From Antedon mediterranea (lineage: Eukaryota; Echinodermata; Crinoidea; Comatulida; Antedonidae), in NCBI RefSeq assembly GCF_964355755.1, contig NC_092674.1, positions 4,781,001 to 4,841,000 on the forward strand: a DNA stretch of 60,000 nt, read 5' to 3'. The position numbers and the translations under genes were made by a program. The notes under the pieces were generated by a model. That model had not been told where the DNA came from, searched no databases, and saw only the letters and a program-made list of their open reading frames with translations. Each line of letters opens with the position of its first letter. The first letter of the stretch is position 1. Of the stretch, positions 11,801 through 26,800 are shown piece by piece.

Positions 11801-14800
11801 CATCTTCTATATTAGTGCACAGAACTAAATTCATTAGTTTTGTCTTCATTCTCTATACATACAATGCATGAATACAGTAGACTTCTTTTCATATTTCTTA
11901 TACCGTACCCAGATGCGAACCAGAGAGATACTGTATTAAAAGTTTATTTTTATTAATTATGGTTTGCAGAACACAATGTATTTCATTGTAAAGAAAAAAT
12001 GAAAAGAAAATGAAAAAAAGTTTTTGATAATATTTTGACGTTTTTTGCTACAAATTGTCTTTAGTATTAGTACACAGAACTAAATTTGTTAGTTTTCTTC
12101 ATTCTCCATACTACAATGCATGAATAAATTTCTTTTCATAATTTTCATACCCAGATGCACTTGTTGTACTGTAGACTTCCATCCGTAAACAACACTATGC
12201 CATTTATTTACTTATCATTCACTAAAATTATCAAACTGTTAGTCTTTACAAAAACAGTTCTGTTTGAATCATTGCACTCCTTTTCAATCGGTCCAGTGGC
12301 CACAAGTAATTAACTACTTATAAATACTTGTCATAATATAACCTGGGCGTAATCTTACTTGCCCCGGGCCAGGAAATTATAGTACGAAACTATAGAATTT
12401 GATTTGACAAAACAAAGTCTTCATTTAGTGTAATTAAATGTGCTTAATAGATGAATTGATATGGACTCTATAGTGCGTAATTTAATTGACAAATTTTAAT
12501 CAAGTGGGTTTTTACTTCGGTGGAATAATTCCTACAAAATGATAAAAAGTTTAAGAAGTTTCATAGTAAAATGCAAAATTATGTTTATTGCTTTTTGTCA
12601 ATCAAGCTCATTGAGAATGTGTAATTAATCAGATCATTGCATTAAAATAAATTAACACTTTTTTGTATGATGTCCCAAACAATTTAATGTTCTTTGTATT
12701 GAAGTGCGGTTCTTTGCATCTAAAATGAAAATAAGGCTCTGTCTACACTATCAAACAAGTTTAACAAAAAAAAAGTGTGGTTTACCCATGGTAGTGATAG
12801 TGATCACATTTTTTTGTCAAGTTTGATAGTGTAGTGTAGACAGAGCTTTGCAGTGGTCTTCAAGTGTCATAGTGAGCCATATAAAAAGGAAAGTGTCATC
12901 AGGTCCTGTGAAGAACACCATAGTATTGGTGGTTTTATACCCAGAGTTGAATTGATCAGCCTTCACTGACCAGATATTTATGAAATCTAATCCCAATTTG
13001 GTGTCAGAAATATGCCTGGAAATAGCATAAAAATCGTTAAACATTAAATAAATAGAATACCATGCATGAATTAGTGTAATCTTTCTTCGTTATTCCGTCA
13101 TTCTATTGTCTCATAAAGAAAGAGGATACCGTTCTGTCTGATTACTGTTGTCTTATAAATTTGATGTCATCCAAATTTAATGAGCGTTCAATAAAGGTGA
13201 AAGCATGAAAACACAGCTCCAAGGAACGTTATTGTTGTTGTTACCGGATCCATTGTGAATATTCATTAGATACCATGACAGCGGGATTGAACATGGTCAT
13301 GCTTGATTGACTATACTCTATGCACTGCTAATCATTCATGCAGATATTGAGAATACCAACAGTGCTGTACAGTATAGTAGATTATTATTATAGAATTACT
13401 ATCAGTAATAACCCCCGAAAAACTCAATTACCTTTAGAGCGATTTTCAAAGGTAGTTTAAAATCTTTATTTTTATACCCCATATATGAATGCATGTAGTA
13501 TTAAAACTCACAAACTCTCTTTACTCTATTTCGTGCGTAGCTTACCTCGATAAACCGACATTGGTCTATTTCTCTTGCAAAAGAGTGCTACAATACAAAT
13601 ATATTAAAAATTAGTTTTTCACCATACAATATTTCAATGCAAAAATTCTCCCTTTTCCGTGTTATACTTGCACATCAGGATTGCCTAGTTTCACATCTTA
13701 TCAGAAAGCAGGTGCTGACCGGGGTTCAGTTAGACCGATCCCTGATTAGCAACGAAGGCATATCCCCTTACTTCGGTTTGGGTTTCCCTTTTATTGTATT
13801 AGTTTTATGTACAGCGCTTAGAGGTTTCACAATATTACAGTAGGTGCTATATCCAGGATATTATTATTATTATATAAAGCTCTTTGATAAAAAACCATAA
13901 ACCAGGCATTTTAATTCAAAATACACAATAGTAGTACTTAGGCTAAATAAGGATTTGGCTGAATTGTCAGAATATAGTAGGATTTAGTTTCACAACATTC
14001 TTCAAATCCAATGGAATATTCATTGAATAATTGCCAAAATAGAAAGATACTGTGTAAACCCATTCATTGATTTAAATTTACTGTATAAGTGCAAGTTTAC
14101 TCTTATAGATTTTAAAGCTCTATAAGCTTTTAGTTTTCTAAGTATGAGAGTTGAGTATAGCATGTAATCCCATGATGCAACAGGGTTTCACAGAATTAAA
14201 ATCCGTCTTCCGCGATTAAATCAACAGGAAGGACAACTTGCTCAAATTTGAGCTGAATCAAAACTGAGACCTGGATGCAAACAGTAGATTGATATTAATA
14301 GCATTACAGTACATACAATACATAATTATATCATCATATACAACTTATGATGGTCATAAAAGGCTATTAACGTACCAGATAACTGAAATAATAAATCAAA
14401 CATCAATCGGTCAATCAATATAATAATTTTTTTATAATTTTTTTAAACTCTCAATCCCAAATATGTTCTTTGTTATTGTTACTGGAAAATCAATAATTAT
14501 ATATCAAATTTTGAGAATAATGATCGATGGTGAAATAAATTCCATGTTACACTATTGTCTCAATTTAAAAAAATGTTTAAAAAGGAAACAAAATAATAAT
14601 CTAAGGAAATAATAATCTAGATCTAAGTCAAAAAAGAAACTTTTCATCTTAGTTTTTGATTTATTTACACTTATCATCGGCTAAATTACTTACAGTGCTA
14701 GGGACTGACAAGCGCTAGATACTATCAGTCTAAAGGAAGAATGCATCAACAGCAATGTTGTCAAATAATTTACTTTTTCATCATCTTTTATCATCTACAA

Positions 14801-17800
14801 TATCATTTCTTCATAATTTCCTCTTTCTGTTTGTATCTGGTAAAGCTTTCTCTACACTATCAAACTAGTTTGACAAAACATGTGTGATTATGTGCCCAAA
14901 TATGGTAGTGATATCCCCAAATAAAATATGGTACTGTAGTCATATGACATGGGCACTTCACATTTTTAAGTCACATAAAGATTGATAGTGTAGACGTAGT
15001 CTTTGAATTTGTTGGCAAAAAAAAAACATCGTGGCACGGTTGTTTTTGTTTAATATGGTTTAAACTTTATGTGATTTTGGGAGAGTTTCTGGTTTATCTG
15101 AATCCCGTATTTGGAGAGAGACAGTGTACACTGTAATGCAAGTTGGAGTTATATTATCTATTTAGCTGACAATTTATTGTAAAAGGTGGAATAGGAAAAG
15201 AGAGGACCTTCAACAGGATTTCACTTTTTTGATCTTTCCTTTATTACCTTGTGGCAAACCACACATTTTTTAAACATCATAGAATTCTTACTCCATCTAC
15301 AGTACTGTACCTCCATGCCATGGTTTTTAATTGACCATTGCCTATCATATGATGTTAATTAATTTTTAATTAATTAAATGAAACCTTACACTAATGATTA
15401 ATTTATCAGGTGTTGCGTTACACCTGTCGTCACACATACTGTCATGTTTAATTACCATAACATGGCTGTGGACCTTCCGTTTTGGGTTTCTTACAGGTAT
15501 GGTAGGAAATGATATTTGGTTAGAGGTCAATGATAACCTAAAATCTATTTCATGCCTAGCTTACCTGGATAAACCAACAATATCCATATTCTCCTCGAAG
15601 AGCGAGCTTTGTATTGTAGTGGTATTTAATGTAGCAAATTCAAGTCTATATATATATATAAATGCAATGCATTTCTGTAGAATTTTTCCTGCTAAGTATC
15701 AATCTGATAATGGCTCCAAGAGGTTATTAAAGAAGCAAACTCAACAACATTCAATCTTTAAGTTCAGTTACATATTACCGTTATTCTGTGTGCAATTAAA
15801 ATATGCAGTGATTACCGGTTATGTACAGTAACCAATGTTTTTAACTGTTTATTTTAGATAACCATTTAACCAAGTACTTTGAATATTGCCCTGTATCTAC
15901 TTACCAAGGATGTGAAGATTATTTATTTTATTGCAGCAGAAACTGCATCATACTGTAGCACAGTTGTATGTCCAAATTATCTACTATAGTTTACTGCAGT
16001 AAATTCATTGTTTACTGCAATAATCTTTTTTCGTTTCTAGGAGTGCTTGAGGCAATCACTGCAATACATAAACAGTGTGTAAACTGTATGATTACCCAAA
16101 AAATGCTTGATACATAAACATAAACATGTTAAAATAAAAATGTTGTTAATGCAGTAACTGCAGTAGGATAATTTGTACATAACCCCTTTATTCCTGTAGT
16201 ATTCCATGTGTTGCATATTGACCTGTAAAGGTCAATATTATCCAATACCAAGAAAGGAATAAGGACCATTCATCAACTACCATCATGTATTTAAAAATAG
16301 CATGCATATTAAATGTCAAAAGGCCACTGAATATCTTGTGATTAATTGTCCATGTGGTATTCCCAAAGGGTTATGGTGATATTGATTTTACATTATCTTC
16401 AGATGGAACTAACATCGATGGTGTCAAAGTTAAGCTTTTCAGTAATCTAACATGGAAATTGCGTAGATATAAAAGCTAATTCTGACAACTTGCTAAATAT
16501 TGAGAATTTGTTCTACAGTACAGTAGATAAAGAGGAAAAGAGCATTTATTAAGGTACCATGTCAAAAATATTATACTGGAGTTACTGCAGTAATTAAATT
16601 TAAAATAATAAAATAAATAGTAAATAAAATAAAAAGTTCTGCTTTTCTGGATAATGATACACACTGTTTATTGCCATGACTGCCGAGTCATATACTTGTA
16701 TTGAAATCAACTAAAGTCATACATTATTGCAATTAAAAAAACATTATCTCTAATACAGTAATATTTTAATAGTAAACAGAGAATAAACTATGACATTTGC
16801 CTCCTTCCCTTTAAATACAGAATGTCCATGGTAGTGATTCTTGGTTAGGGGTCAAGGGTTATAGGAGCGAACTGCGTAATTTAATGTAACAAAGTAGTAC
16901 ACAAAAATGTGACAAATGCAACATTATATTTTTGCCCTAAAATATTACAAATAGTAAAATAGAAAAGACTTTTTTAAATCTAGGTCTTTAAAAACCAGTA
17001 AAGCCTAATTTTGACCCTGGGCAATTTATTGTTAAACTTTACAATCTTCTTTTGTATGTTATTTTCATTATACATCACCTTGAATTTGTTTTTATTACTA
17101 CTGACAATGACATTGGTATTGTCGCTATTGACATTCCAACAGCTTGGGTGGGTGGTTGAATGCATGCGTATGGTATTGACTGCAAAAGACATGATACAAA
17201 AACAGAAAATTAGGATTGCAAAAACCTAAAAATGGGTACCTGGACATACAGTACAGTAACTGCTAACCATTATCGGGTTCAGAAATAGGGGTACTGACAA
17301 TTGTTTAAAATGTTTTTTTCCATAAGCATCCAACAGCGAGCACAAACTAGCCAATTACGGGATAGATAAACTATTTTATAATTTATCATGCTTATAAACT
17401 AAGTTTCATTTGAGGCTTAGGGAGTGGAGTTGGAAGTGTCGAGAGTTACAACCCTGACACTAGGTCAGGATTGAACTCTAGACCTTTGGATTGGAAGGCA
17501 AGCATCTAAACCACCAAGCTACAGTTTGGTTTTGCATTGATGTGCAGTAACTTTAGCCACATTATATACCTGTCTTAGACTAGATGTTATGTCCAAAATG
17601 GAAGGAGCTTTGTTGTTTTATGATAAGGTTAAGTGGTACAAAATGCTCAGTGGGTGTTAAAGTAGTTGCAAGATCTTCGGTCTTGAGCTTGCCGGAGGCC
17701 GTCCGGCGAAACACTTTAGATTGAGTGGTCAATGGGCGCTTTGAGACATCGAGGTTGATGGTCACACTCAGCTGCTTGTCGTTTTTCTTGACTGTCCGTC

Positions 17801-20800
17801 ATTTCCTGACTAAATCACAATTGTCTTTTGTTGTTGTGAACAATTGAATGGCAATGAAAAAATTCTGTTTATGTCCTTATATACAGTGGTGTACTGTTTA
17901 CTGTACAGAGGATTTGGTAATGGAGTTTATGCCTACACTGTAACATTGCCGATTAGCTCTTTTGTTATATTCTGAATAATTGACATTAACCTTGATTGGT
18001 GTATGTTTTATACATAAGTTCAATTAAATTTTCTTTTGAATTATTTAGTATTTTTCACTTTATTGTTTTCTTGTTTCGTTATACTCGGACTTATTTAGTA
18101 GTATGACAGTTTTATCAGTATGGAGATGCAGATTGTAATTCCTTGTAACTCCTATTAAGGGGACACCTACAGGACCCAAATGTGTCTCCTTAATATGATG
18201 TTCGCATTTACACAGTACTGTAGGTTTACAGTAGTGTTTAAAAACCATATTTGTACTTGCTCCTTTTACATGAAAGTGTCCCCTTAATAGAGGTGTCCCA
18301 AAGGAGGTGTTCTACTGTAGTGTAATGTTATTGTGATATTAGGAATAGCAATCGGCAGCTAAATTTGATTGTTTAAATTACATTAAAAAAAGACAATTAA
18401 AAAAATATTATATAAATATTGGAAAAAAGCATTGTTCACATTGAGAAGAGGGATGAAGTTTCTTTTGTATTTTATTATATGGACATGGATGAAGATCATG
18501 TGTTATGTGGACATGACTACTGTATTATCTTGACATGGATGAAGATCATGTGTTATGTGGACATGACTACTGTATTATCTTGACATGGATGAAGATCATG
18601 TGTTATATGGACATGACTACTGAAATATTATGACATGGATGAAGATCATGTGTTAGGTGGACATGACTACTGTATTATCTTGACATAGATGAAGATCATG
18701 TGTTATGTGGACATGGCTACTGTATTATCTGGACATGGATGAAGATTATGTGTTATGTGGACATGACTACTGTATTATCTGGACATAGATGAAGATCATG
18801 TGTTATGTGGACATGACTACTGTATTATCTGGACATGGATGAAGATCATGTGTTATGTGGACATGACTACTGTATTATATGGACATGGATGAAGATCATG
18901 TGTTATGTGGACATGACTACTGTATTATCTTGACATGGATGAAGATCATGTGTTATGTGGACATGACTACTGTATTATCTGGACATAGATGAAGATCATG
19001 TGTTATGTGGACATGACTACTGTATTATATGGACATAGATGAAGATCATGTGTTATGTGGACATAACTACTGTATTATATGGACATAGATGAAGATCATG
19101 TGTTATGTGGACATGACTACTGTATTATATGGACATGGATGAAGATCATGTGTTATGTGGACATGGCTACTGTATTATATGGACATGGATGAAGATCATG
19201 TGTTATGTGGACATGACTACTGTATTATATGGACATAGATGAAGATCATTTGTTATGTGGACATGACTACTGTATTATATGGACATGGATGAAGATCATG
19301 TGTTATGTGGACATGACTACTGTATTATCTGGACATGGATGGAGATCATGTGTTATGTGGACATGACTACTGTATCATCTGGACATAGATGAAGATCATG
19401 TGTTATGTGGACATGACTACTGTATTATCTGGACATACCTGTAGATGAAGATCATGTGTTATGTGGACATGACTACTGTATTATCTGGACATGGATGAAG
19501 ATCATGTGTTATGTGGACATGACTACTGTATTATATGGACATAGATGAAGATCATTTGTTATGTGGACATGACTACTGTATTATCTGGACATGGATGAAG
19601 ATCATGTGTTATGTGGACATGACTACTGTATTATCTTGATCTCTTTTTTATATAATAAGTATCCAGTTATATTCAGTTTCTCGACTTCACTCTTACACTG
19701 TAATATTATTATACATTTCTAGTTCTTTACTCCCAATGGATTACATAGGATCTATGAGCAATGAATGGGATTGTACATCCATAACCTTGTACAAATGTAG
19801 CCATTTCCCTATCTGTCATTGAAATATCCATCTAAATATGAAATATGATTCACAGTTACTGTAAATTGCCAATTGTCATGTCAACTACGAAGAGTGCATG
19901 GTGTAAAGTGGAACGTGTACAGTACCATTGTATTGTAATAAAGTAAAATCGTTGTATATGAATTATGATGCTGATAATTAAAAGGAAGGGCATTTTCCTA
20001 CAAATGTAGGGATTTGTCAACATATAGTAATTTCTTTATTGTGCCTTATCTACAGTACTGAAAACTGAAAAAAAAAATGTTCCTCTTAATACTTTTATAG
20101 CGTTAAAACGTATAGTTTTGAGTATTGATGTTGTGTGCCCTTAATCCTCCTCCTCTGGGTATCCTCTATACAGATGTACTGTACATAGTAAACGTACGGT
20201 ATAGATCGTGTGCCTTAATATTGGTGTTTGTTGAGAGGTTCTGCTACTGTATAAAAATAATGGAATGTGATCACAATTTACTATTTCAATTTAAAGTTTT
20301 ATATGCAACAGGTGACAAAACAAAATTTTGAATAGGAAACACATAGTTTTGTATTATCATTTTTTGCTAAACCATTTAAAATGCATAGCAATAAAGATGG
20401 TACAGTATTGCATAGAATTTCGCTATGTTAATGCACTGTCAAAAATGTTCCCTAAATGTCTACAAACTGCTGGCAGGGATGTGCATACACAAATCCCATT
20501 GTGTCATCTAAAATAATGTTTAATATGTGCAATATGATTTATGCCATTGACAACTAAAGTTTATGAGTTGATGTTGACGTTTTGCTATAAAATGTTCATT
20601 AATAAGGCCTTACTGTAAATGTTTATAATACCCACTGTATTCCTATTAAAGAAGACACTTCAACATTTCTTCATATTTCATGCTATAATTAAAAAGAATA
20701 ATTATTATTATCTATGCTTTAATTTTTTAATTTTCTGTTTTATTTACAGTATTGCATTAAAAAATATAGGTTTAAACCTAATAAGGCAGTGGGGACTGGA

Positions 20801-23800
20801 TTTAAAAGTTTCGCCTCAAATGTTAGATTTTGCTCAACAGTAAGTATTTTATACATTGCATAGCAAACAATAAGTTCATATCTTACAAATATGATAAAAA
20901 TGCCAGTGCTAGGGATATAGTTATTAGAAATGTGTGTCAAAAGTGTGGGATATAAATCAGTACCCAGAGATTTCATGGGTGGGTGCTATATTTAAATTAG
21001 GCTGGGCAGAAGACCAGAAATAACTTTCAAGGTGGGTGTCCCCGCCCACCACTGACAACACAATTATATCCATGCTGTGAGTTATCATTAGAAGAAATTA
21101 AATTTCTAATTAACAATTGTATTATTTTATTGTTTGCATTTCTTTTCAGTCCAATTGGTATGCCACACGTAGAATCTGTTACAATATATAATACTCACCC
21201 TGAAACTGTAGTGAAACTTACATCAATATCGGGAAGTACACCACATTTTCACTGTTCATTTTTTCGAGAAAAGGTAAAGTTCACAAAATTTTATTTGAAT
21301 AAGTGTGCTGTCATCTTAATAGAGGTACTGTATCTCCTGAATAGGGGTGTCCCCTGAATAGAGGTGTCCCCTGAATACATGTGTCCCCTGAATAGGGGTG
21401 TCCCCTGAATAGAGGTGTCCCCTGAATAGATGTGTCCCCTGAATAGATGTGTTCCCTGATCAGGGATGTCCCTTGAATTTTGTTATCCCCTGAATAGAGG
21501 TGTCCCTTGTAAAGTGGTGTCTCCATTTTATAGTAGTGTCTCCTTTTATAGTGCTGTCCCCTGAATAAAGGTTTCCCCTTAATACAGATCTCCCCTGAAC
21601 ATGGATGTCCCGTGAATAGTAGTGTCCCAAAGGAGAGGTTCTATAACATACAAAATGCTTTATATCATTGAACTATCAATGTTAGTTTTAAATGGTAAAA
21701 TTGATGTTTTTACAGGAGGTGGAACCAGGGGGGAATACAACATTTGATGTCGTTTTTTTAGCACGTATGGCAGGAAATGTAGAAAATACAATATTTATTC
21801 ATACAAATATGGGAATGTTTCCCTACCAAGTAAGTTTATTATGATTATTTATAATATTTGTATTATTATTACATCACCTTCCTTTCATTTTTTTTATCTA
21901 ATTGATAATTTACAATTAACATTGTATTTTAATCTATGTTTATATTGTTTATGATGAATATATACTTTTTTAATTAAATTCAATTATCACTACAGTATCG
22001 TTGTTGTCATCAACATTATTATCATTATGATAATTCACTTCACCTCCTTTCACATTGTCATTATCAATCATCATCATCTGCCTAACCAGTAACCTTTTCT
22101 GGAAACAATTGTGTGTGCGGTATGTATGTGAAAACATGAACACAGAGCATCTTTGACTTGTATGTTCACATAGTATATCAGTCGTTCCTACATCTTTCAA
22201 CGGTACCAATATCCCGTCGTCTGGAAGTCGTGGCGATCGGTCACATCCACAGTTGATTAACCGTTTCTGTTACCACCAGTTAGTATTTCTGTAACATCAG
22301 TCGGAATTTCTGTGAAACAAGTTTGGTGTAATGCACCTTTCAGCATTGTCCAATTTTGAAGGACACTGAAAAGACAAATTTTGCAATTTCACCCTGCTAA
22401 ACTTATGAGGATAAACTTTGTATTCCTAATGGATGATTGAACCAATAATTGACATCAAAAAACCTTTCCAAGTCGTCATTCTTCAGGAAATTAAGAAGCC
22501 ACTACTGTAAAGTGAGACGTTCTGTATATTTGTCGTCCCAATTAGTTTAGACAGAAAGGAAAACGTTAATATAATCTTGGAACTTGATTTTTCTTTTAAA
22601 GTGCAGATTAAATTGACTGAAAGTATCTAAGATTAGTTTGTGCCACACAGTAGCAGGGGAAATGTCCACCTGCGCTTTTTTGGACCAAAGCGAAAAGTTT
22701 AAGATTTTGTCTAGACACGCAGTCGTTGAAATTAAACGTGTTAAACACGCAGATTATTGTGTACGACAATTGACAGAATCCCGTTGAAAGATGGTTACTT
22801 GTACAGAACTGCAAATCTAATTTTAACAAATTTCATTGGGTAATTTTTTGGTTAGTAAGTTTAGAATAGTATCAAGGGGAAATATGTAATAGTAAAAGTA
22901 AAAGGAAAAGTTTAATATGAAGTAGCAATGCTTATTAACTTTATCCCCAATGGGTGATACAACAGCTTTAGTTAGGCCATGTTCTTGACAGGGATAACAT
23001 GCATTTGAACTTAGTATTATAGTATCTTCAATAAAGCTATTTATTAAGAATATTTTAGCAATAGCACAGCAGCTGTGGTTTAGATGGACATGGAAACTCT
23101 TTTTAAAAAACCTTAAGCCTTGTCTACACTATCAAACCTTGTGACAAAAAAATGTGATATGACCATATATGGACATGATGATGTCATACTGGGTTTACTG
23201 GGTTTACCATATTTATTCGAATAAATACGGTACTTATGGTTTTTGTGTAAAAACATATGTCGAAAATCCTTTAACTTTTACAGTATGTCTTTAGTTAAAT
23301 GTAAGTTCACTTTAGCAAATAGCAGCTGCGGTTTGGATGGACATGGTAACTCATTTTAAAAAACCTTAAACCTTGTCTACACTATCAAACCTTGTGACAA
23401 AAAAATGTGATATGACCATATGGACATGATGATGTCATATCACTACCATATTTGGGAATATCACTACCATATTTAGACACATCACGTTTTTTTTGTGAAA
23501 CTAGTTTGATAGTGTAGACAGAGCTTTAAAATTTCTGAAACAATGGCCTTAAAATGGAATAGGACCTGCTAAACAACATTTCTAAGCTAATAAATTGTGA
23601 ATCATTTTCCATATCAAATCGTTGCATATGTTTAATACTTAATAGGCCGTCCTTGTATTAAGATTAGGACCACTATCATACATTAATATTTAATCTTTTA
23701 ATATCAACATATAAAGGATAGCGCTGTACAGTAGGATAGGTCCTTGTAAGATAAGGCTCCTAAACATCCAATCAGATTTTAACATTTACAGGAGTAATTA

Positions 23801-26800
23801 TATTAAATTTGTACTATCTACACATGTATACTGTGTAAGGATTAAAACAATCTCCTAAAGTTACTAGAATGTGAAAAGGACTTTGGTTTTATTAATTTAT
23901 TTTTGTTACTAATTATATACATGTAGGTTTCCTATGTACCTTGAGCTTGAATTAAATGCTTTCAGCTAAACCTGATTCAAATGGCTTAAGCTTTTTCTAC
24001 ACTATAAAAAAAAGTGTGATGTGCCCAAATATGGTAGTGATATGCTTGAATATGGTAGTGATATGACATCATCATGTCCACATAAAGTTTGATAGTGTAC
24101 TGTAGATAGAGCTTTAGGCCATGTCCTTGTTTTGATTTGATGGTTTTTGTTATAAAAATATAACTTTGGCTACAGATGTTTAGTTGATCTTGGAATAATA
24201 TGTACAGTATCTTTAAAACGATTTAGGACCTGGTTATTTTGTCTATTACGTGCCTGCTTACCTGGATAAACCCGACAATAGCCCTTTTCCACGAAGTGCG
24301 AAACAAATACGAAAAGAAGAATTCTACCCAAATTCACCTCATTAAGAATGGTACAGTCCGCTCTAGAGCCCTCTCGTGGGACCACTCCCACGTGTTACTG
24401 TCATCATTTCTTTTCGTACTGTCACGAAGACAAGTCACGAAGTTTGAGAGCGTTGCAATACGTCACAAACGAGGGAGAAATACCAACCTTATCTACTTAT
24501 CTAATTTACTTGCAATATGTTAATGCGTTTAATGCAGTTCATCTAGTCACCAATATGCAATTTGCTGTTTTTGGTGACGAACCGCCTCGGTAAAATGTTT
24601 ACAACCATGTAGTAATAGTCCTGTTCAGGCATGGTTATTTAAACCCCAGGTAAGTCGGTTTTATAGGCCAATAATCGCCAACTTTGGCGGGTAGTTCATC
24701 AACTTCCCCGGGTAAAGAACAACAAGACAAGTCTAAGCCCAATGGCTTCAGGCACTTAAATTTTCAGGTAACTTGGCTCTGGACTTGGCAAAACTCATTA
24801 TTTTTGCAAACCCCAGGTTGAGATACACTAATTTATTGTATTGTGGAAAATCCAAAACATATTTTCCAAAAAGAAACCAACTGTAATTTCTATCAACAAC
24901 TAGAATTAGGTAATAGTAATAGCTAAACTAGAATTTCAGGAAACATTTGACTGGCATCACAATCGAATATAAACTATGACTACACACAGTTTATGAACGT
25001 TTTTAAAAAATCCATAGAATTCCAAGGACAATCATTTCTATAATTAGAACCGATGAAATGGTTAACAAATCACATGGCAAAACAAAACATCTAGAAAATA
25101 GATACAGTCAACTCCCCTAATATCGGACACTCTTTGGCTGGCCAAATATGTCCGGTTTTCCCAGAAAGTCTGGTATTCGGATTGTGTTTTTAATGGTAAA
25201 AAGGAATTGGGACATTTTTCTCCCCAAGAAAAGTCCGGATTTTCTGGTTTTGAGAGAGGAGTCTGGTATTGGGGGAGTTGACTGTAAATTTTGACAAGAC
25301 TACTATTAGTAACTATTTATCACACAAAGTTTTAGTATTTTGCTGAAGCTATACACATATTTTGATCATGTGTATATTTTGATCAATAAAATTAAAAATA
25401 GCAAATTAAATCATATCCACAAATTGCAGTGTATTTTCCCACCAACACTTTAGGCATGGCAATAGCTTAATGATATACTTAGCATGGGAACTTACTTAAC
25501 ATTGGAATCAATGAATTGTTTACCACTTACTAACTACTAAATGTTACTGTTATATAAATACAGCCAATGCAAAATTAATCATATGAATGCAAAATTATAG
25601 GATTGCTATAATATGTAGGTACATACAGTACAATACCCATAATATTAATAATGACTTTAATTGGCTTGGCTTAAAATTTTAATTAATATGCTAATGAGTA
25701 TGCTAATGAGCTTGCTTAGGTTTAATAATGCAAATAGTGTGTACCTGCAGAATATAGTATGGTGGTATGGCCAATTAATTTGAACAGAATTATGGAATTA
25801 CCAGCAAAAATAACTTGTCAATGTTTTTTAACTGTTTAAATAGATATTTATTGTTGTGAACCAACAATAAACACACAGATATCCATTAGGTTACTTTTTA
25901 GTGATGATTTGGAAGTATGGGAGACCATCCCTACCCTTCAAAGAATGGAGTGCGTTCTTTAACGTGCACTGTAGGATTAGCTTAGTACGGCTTAAACACT
26001 CGAAAAAACCAGCATACGCAAAGTAGCGATGAGAATTGAATTAGGTCCCAAAAAAAGAGACCCTTATATTCAGTGCATAGTGAGACCATGTTTAGACGAT
26101 TTTAATAAACTTGAATTTTACCATTACCGTTGATTATTTGGATATTGCTTTTGAGGATATCCTGATTTGTTGAGGTGATCCCTAATAGCAGAGGCCATAT
26201 TCTCATCATAACTATTGGTGACAGTATTGTGCTAATTCCTAGTGGGTGTGTACTTCAGGAAGTGTCAAAAGTGTAATCATCCTTTGTATTCCTTCCTTTC
26301 ATTGGCTGTCATACGTGCCATTGGACATCTATGTTATGACTATAATCATGGAGGTATAAAAATATCCTCCATGCTATAATATAGCTACATATAGATACAT
26401 TTCTGATTAAACTATACAGTACAATGTAATGCATCAACTATACTTTTACTGGTGATATAAATTCGAAAGCACACATATGAATGACTAAATTAGCTGAACA
26501 CAATAAAATGCATCATACACCATTTGTGTATGAGGTTATTAATAAATAAAAATGTGCTGGATTGAAATTCTATTGTGGCATTGTCTAAGCATGTAGCTTA
26601 CAGCAGGGAGATTAGACTTGCCCCAAGTCTGTATTGTTTTTTTTTTTATTTATTTGTTTTTATTTCGACCGCGATTTTTGTCTGAAAATACAGACTTGTG
26701 AAACACGTATAGAAATCGATTTGCAGACCGCAAATATCCGATAAGAATGACGTAGGTTATCATACCGTATTTGGCTATATGGGGCGGGCGGTATGTAAAT

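Larger units (their letters stand above)
4895..20749 (+). other. TMEM131 intron 3 (15.9 kb)
   Basis: The largest intron. It holds five full or partial copies of the main MITE, a triplicated 194-bp unit, the 1.85-kb minisatellite, the 50-bp array, a tRNA-derived SINE and a diverged tandem pair of about 370 bp (about 11545-12170, sharing the words 'gaaccagagagatac' and 'cacagaactaaatt'). None of its open frames resembles a protein. Confidence 0.6.

Noticed and set aside
13637-13843. 68-codon ORF with GC-richer sequence near 13.7 kb
   Set aside because: No splice sites, conserved motif or RNA-gene signature that I could support.
15394-15831. 145-codon + strand ORF
   Set aside because: It includes a copy of the dispersed 'gcttacctggataaacc' repeat and a TA run, shows no domain or conserved motif, and lies within intron 3.
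18480-19639. Regular array resembling a CRISPR
   Set aside because: Units are contiguous 50-bp tandem copies without unique spacers, in animal DNA; it is a satellite.
21311-21526. 71-codon - strand ORF with GHPYSGDT repeats
   Set aside because: A translation of the 17-bp tandem repeat, not a protein gene.
24239-24593. Two overlapping + strand ORFs of 81-94 codons
   Set aside because: Low similarity to anything I know, inside intron 6, and beginning in a dispersed repeat; likely chance.
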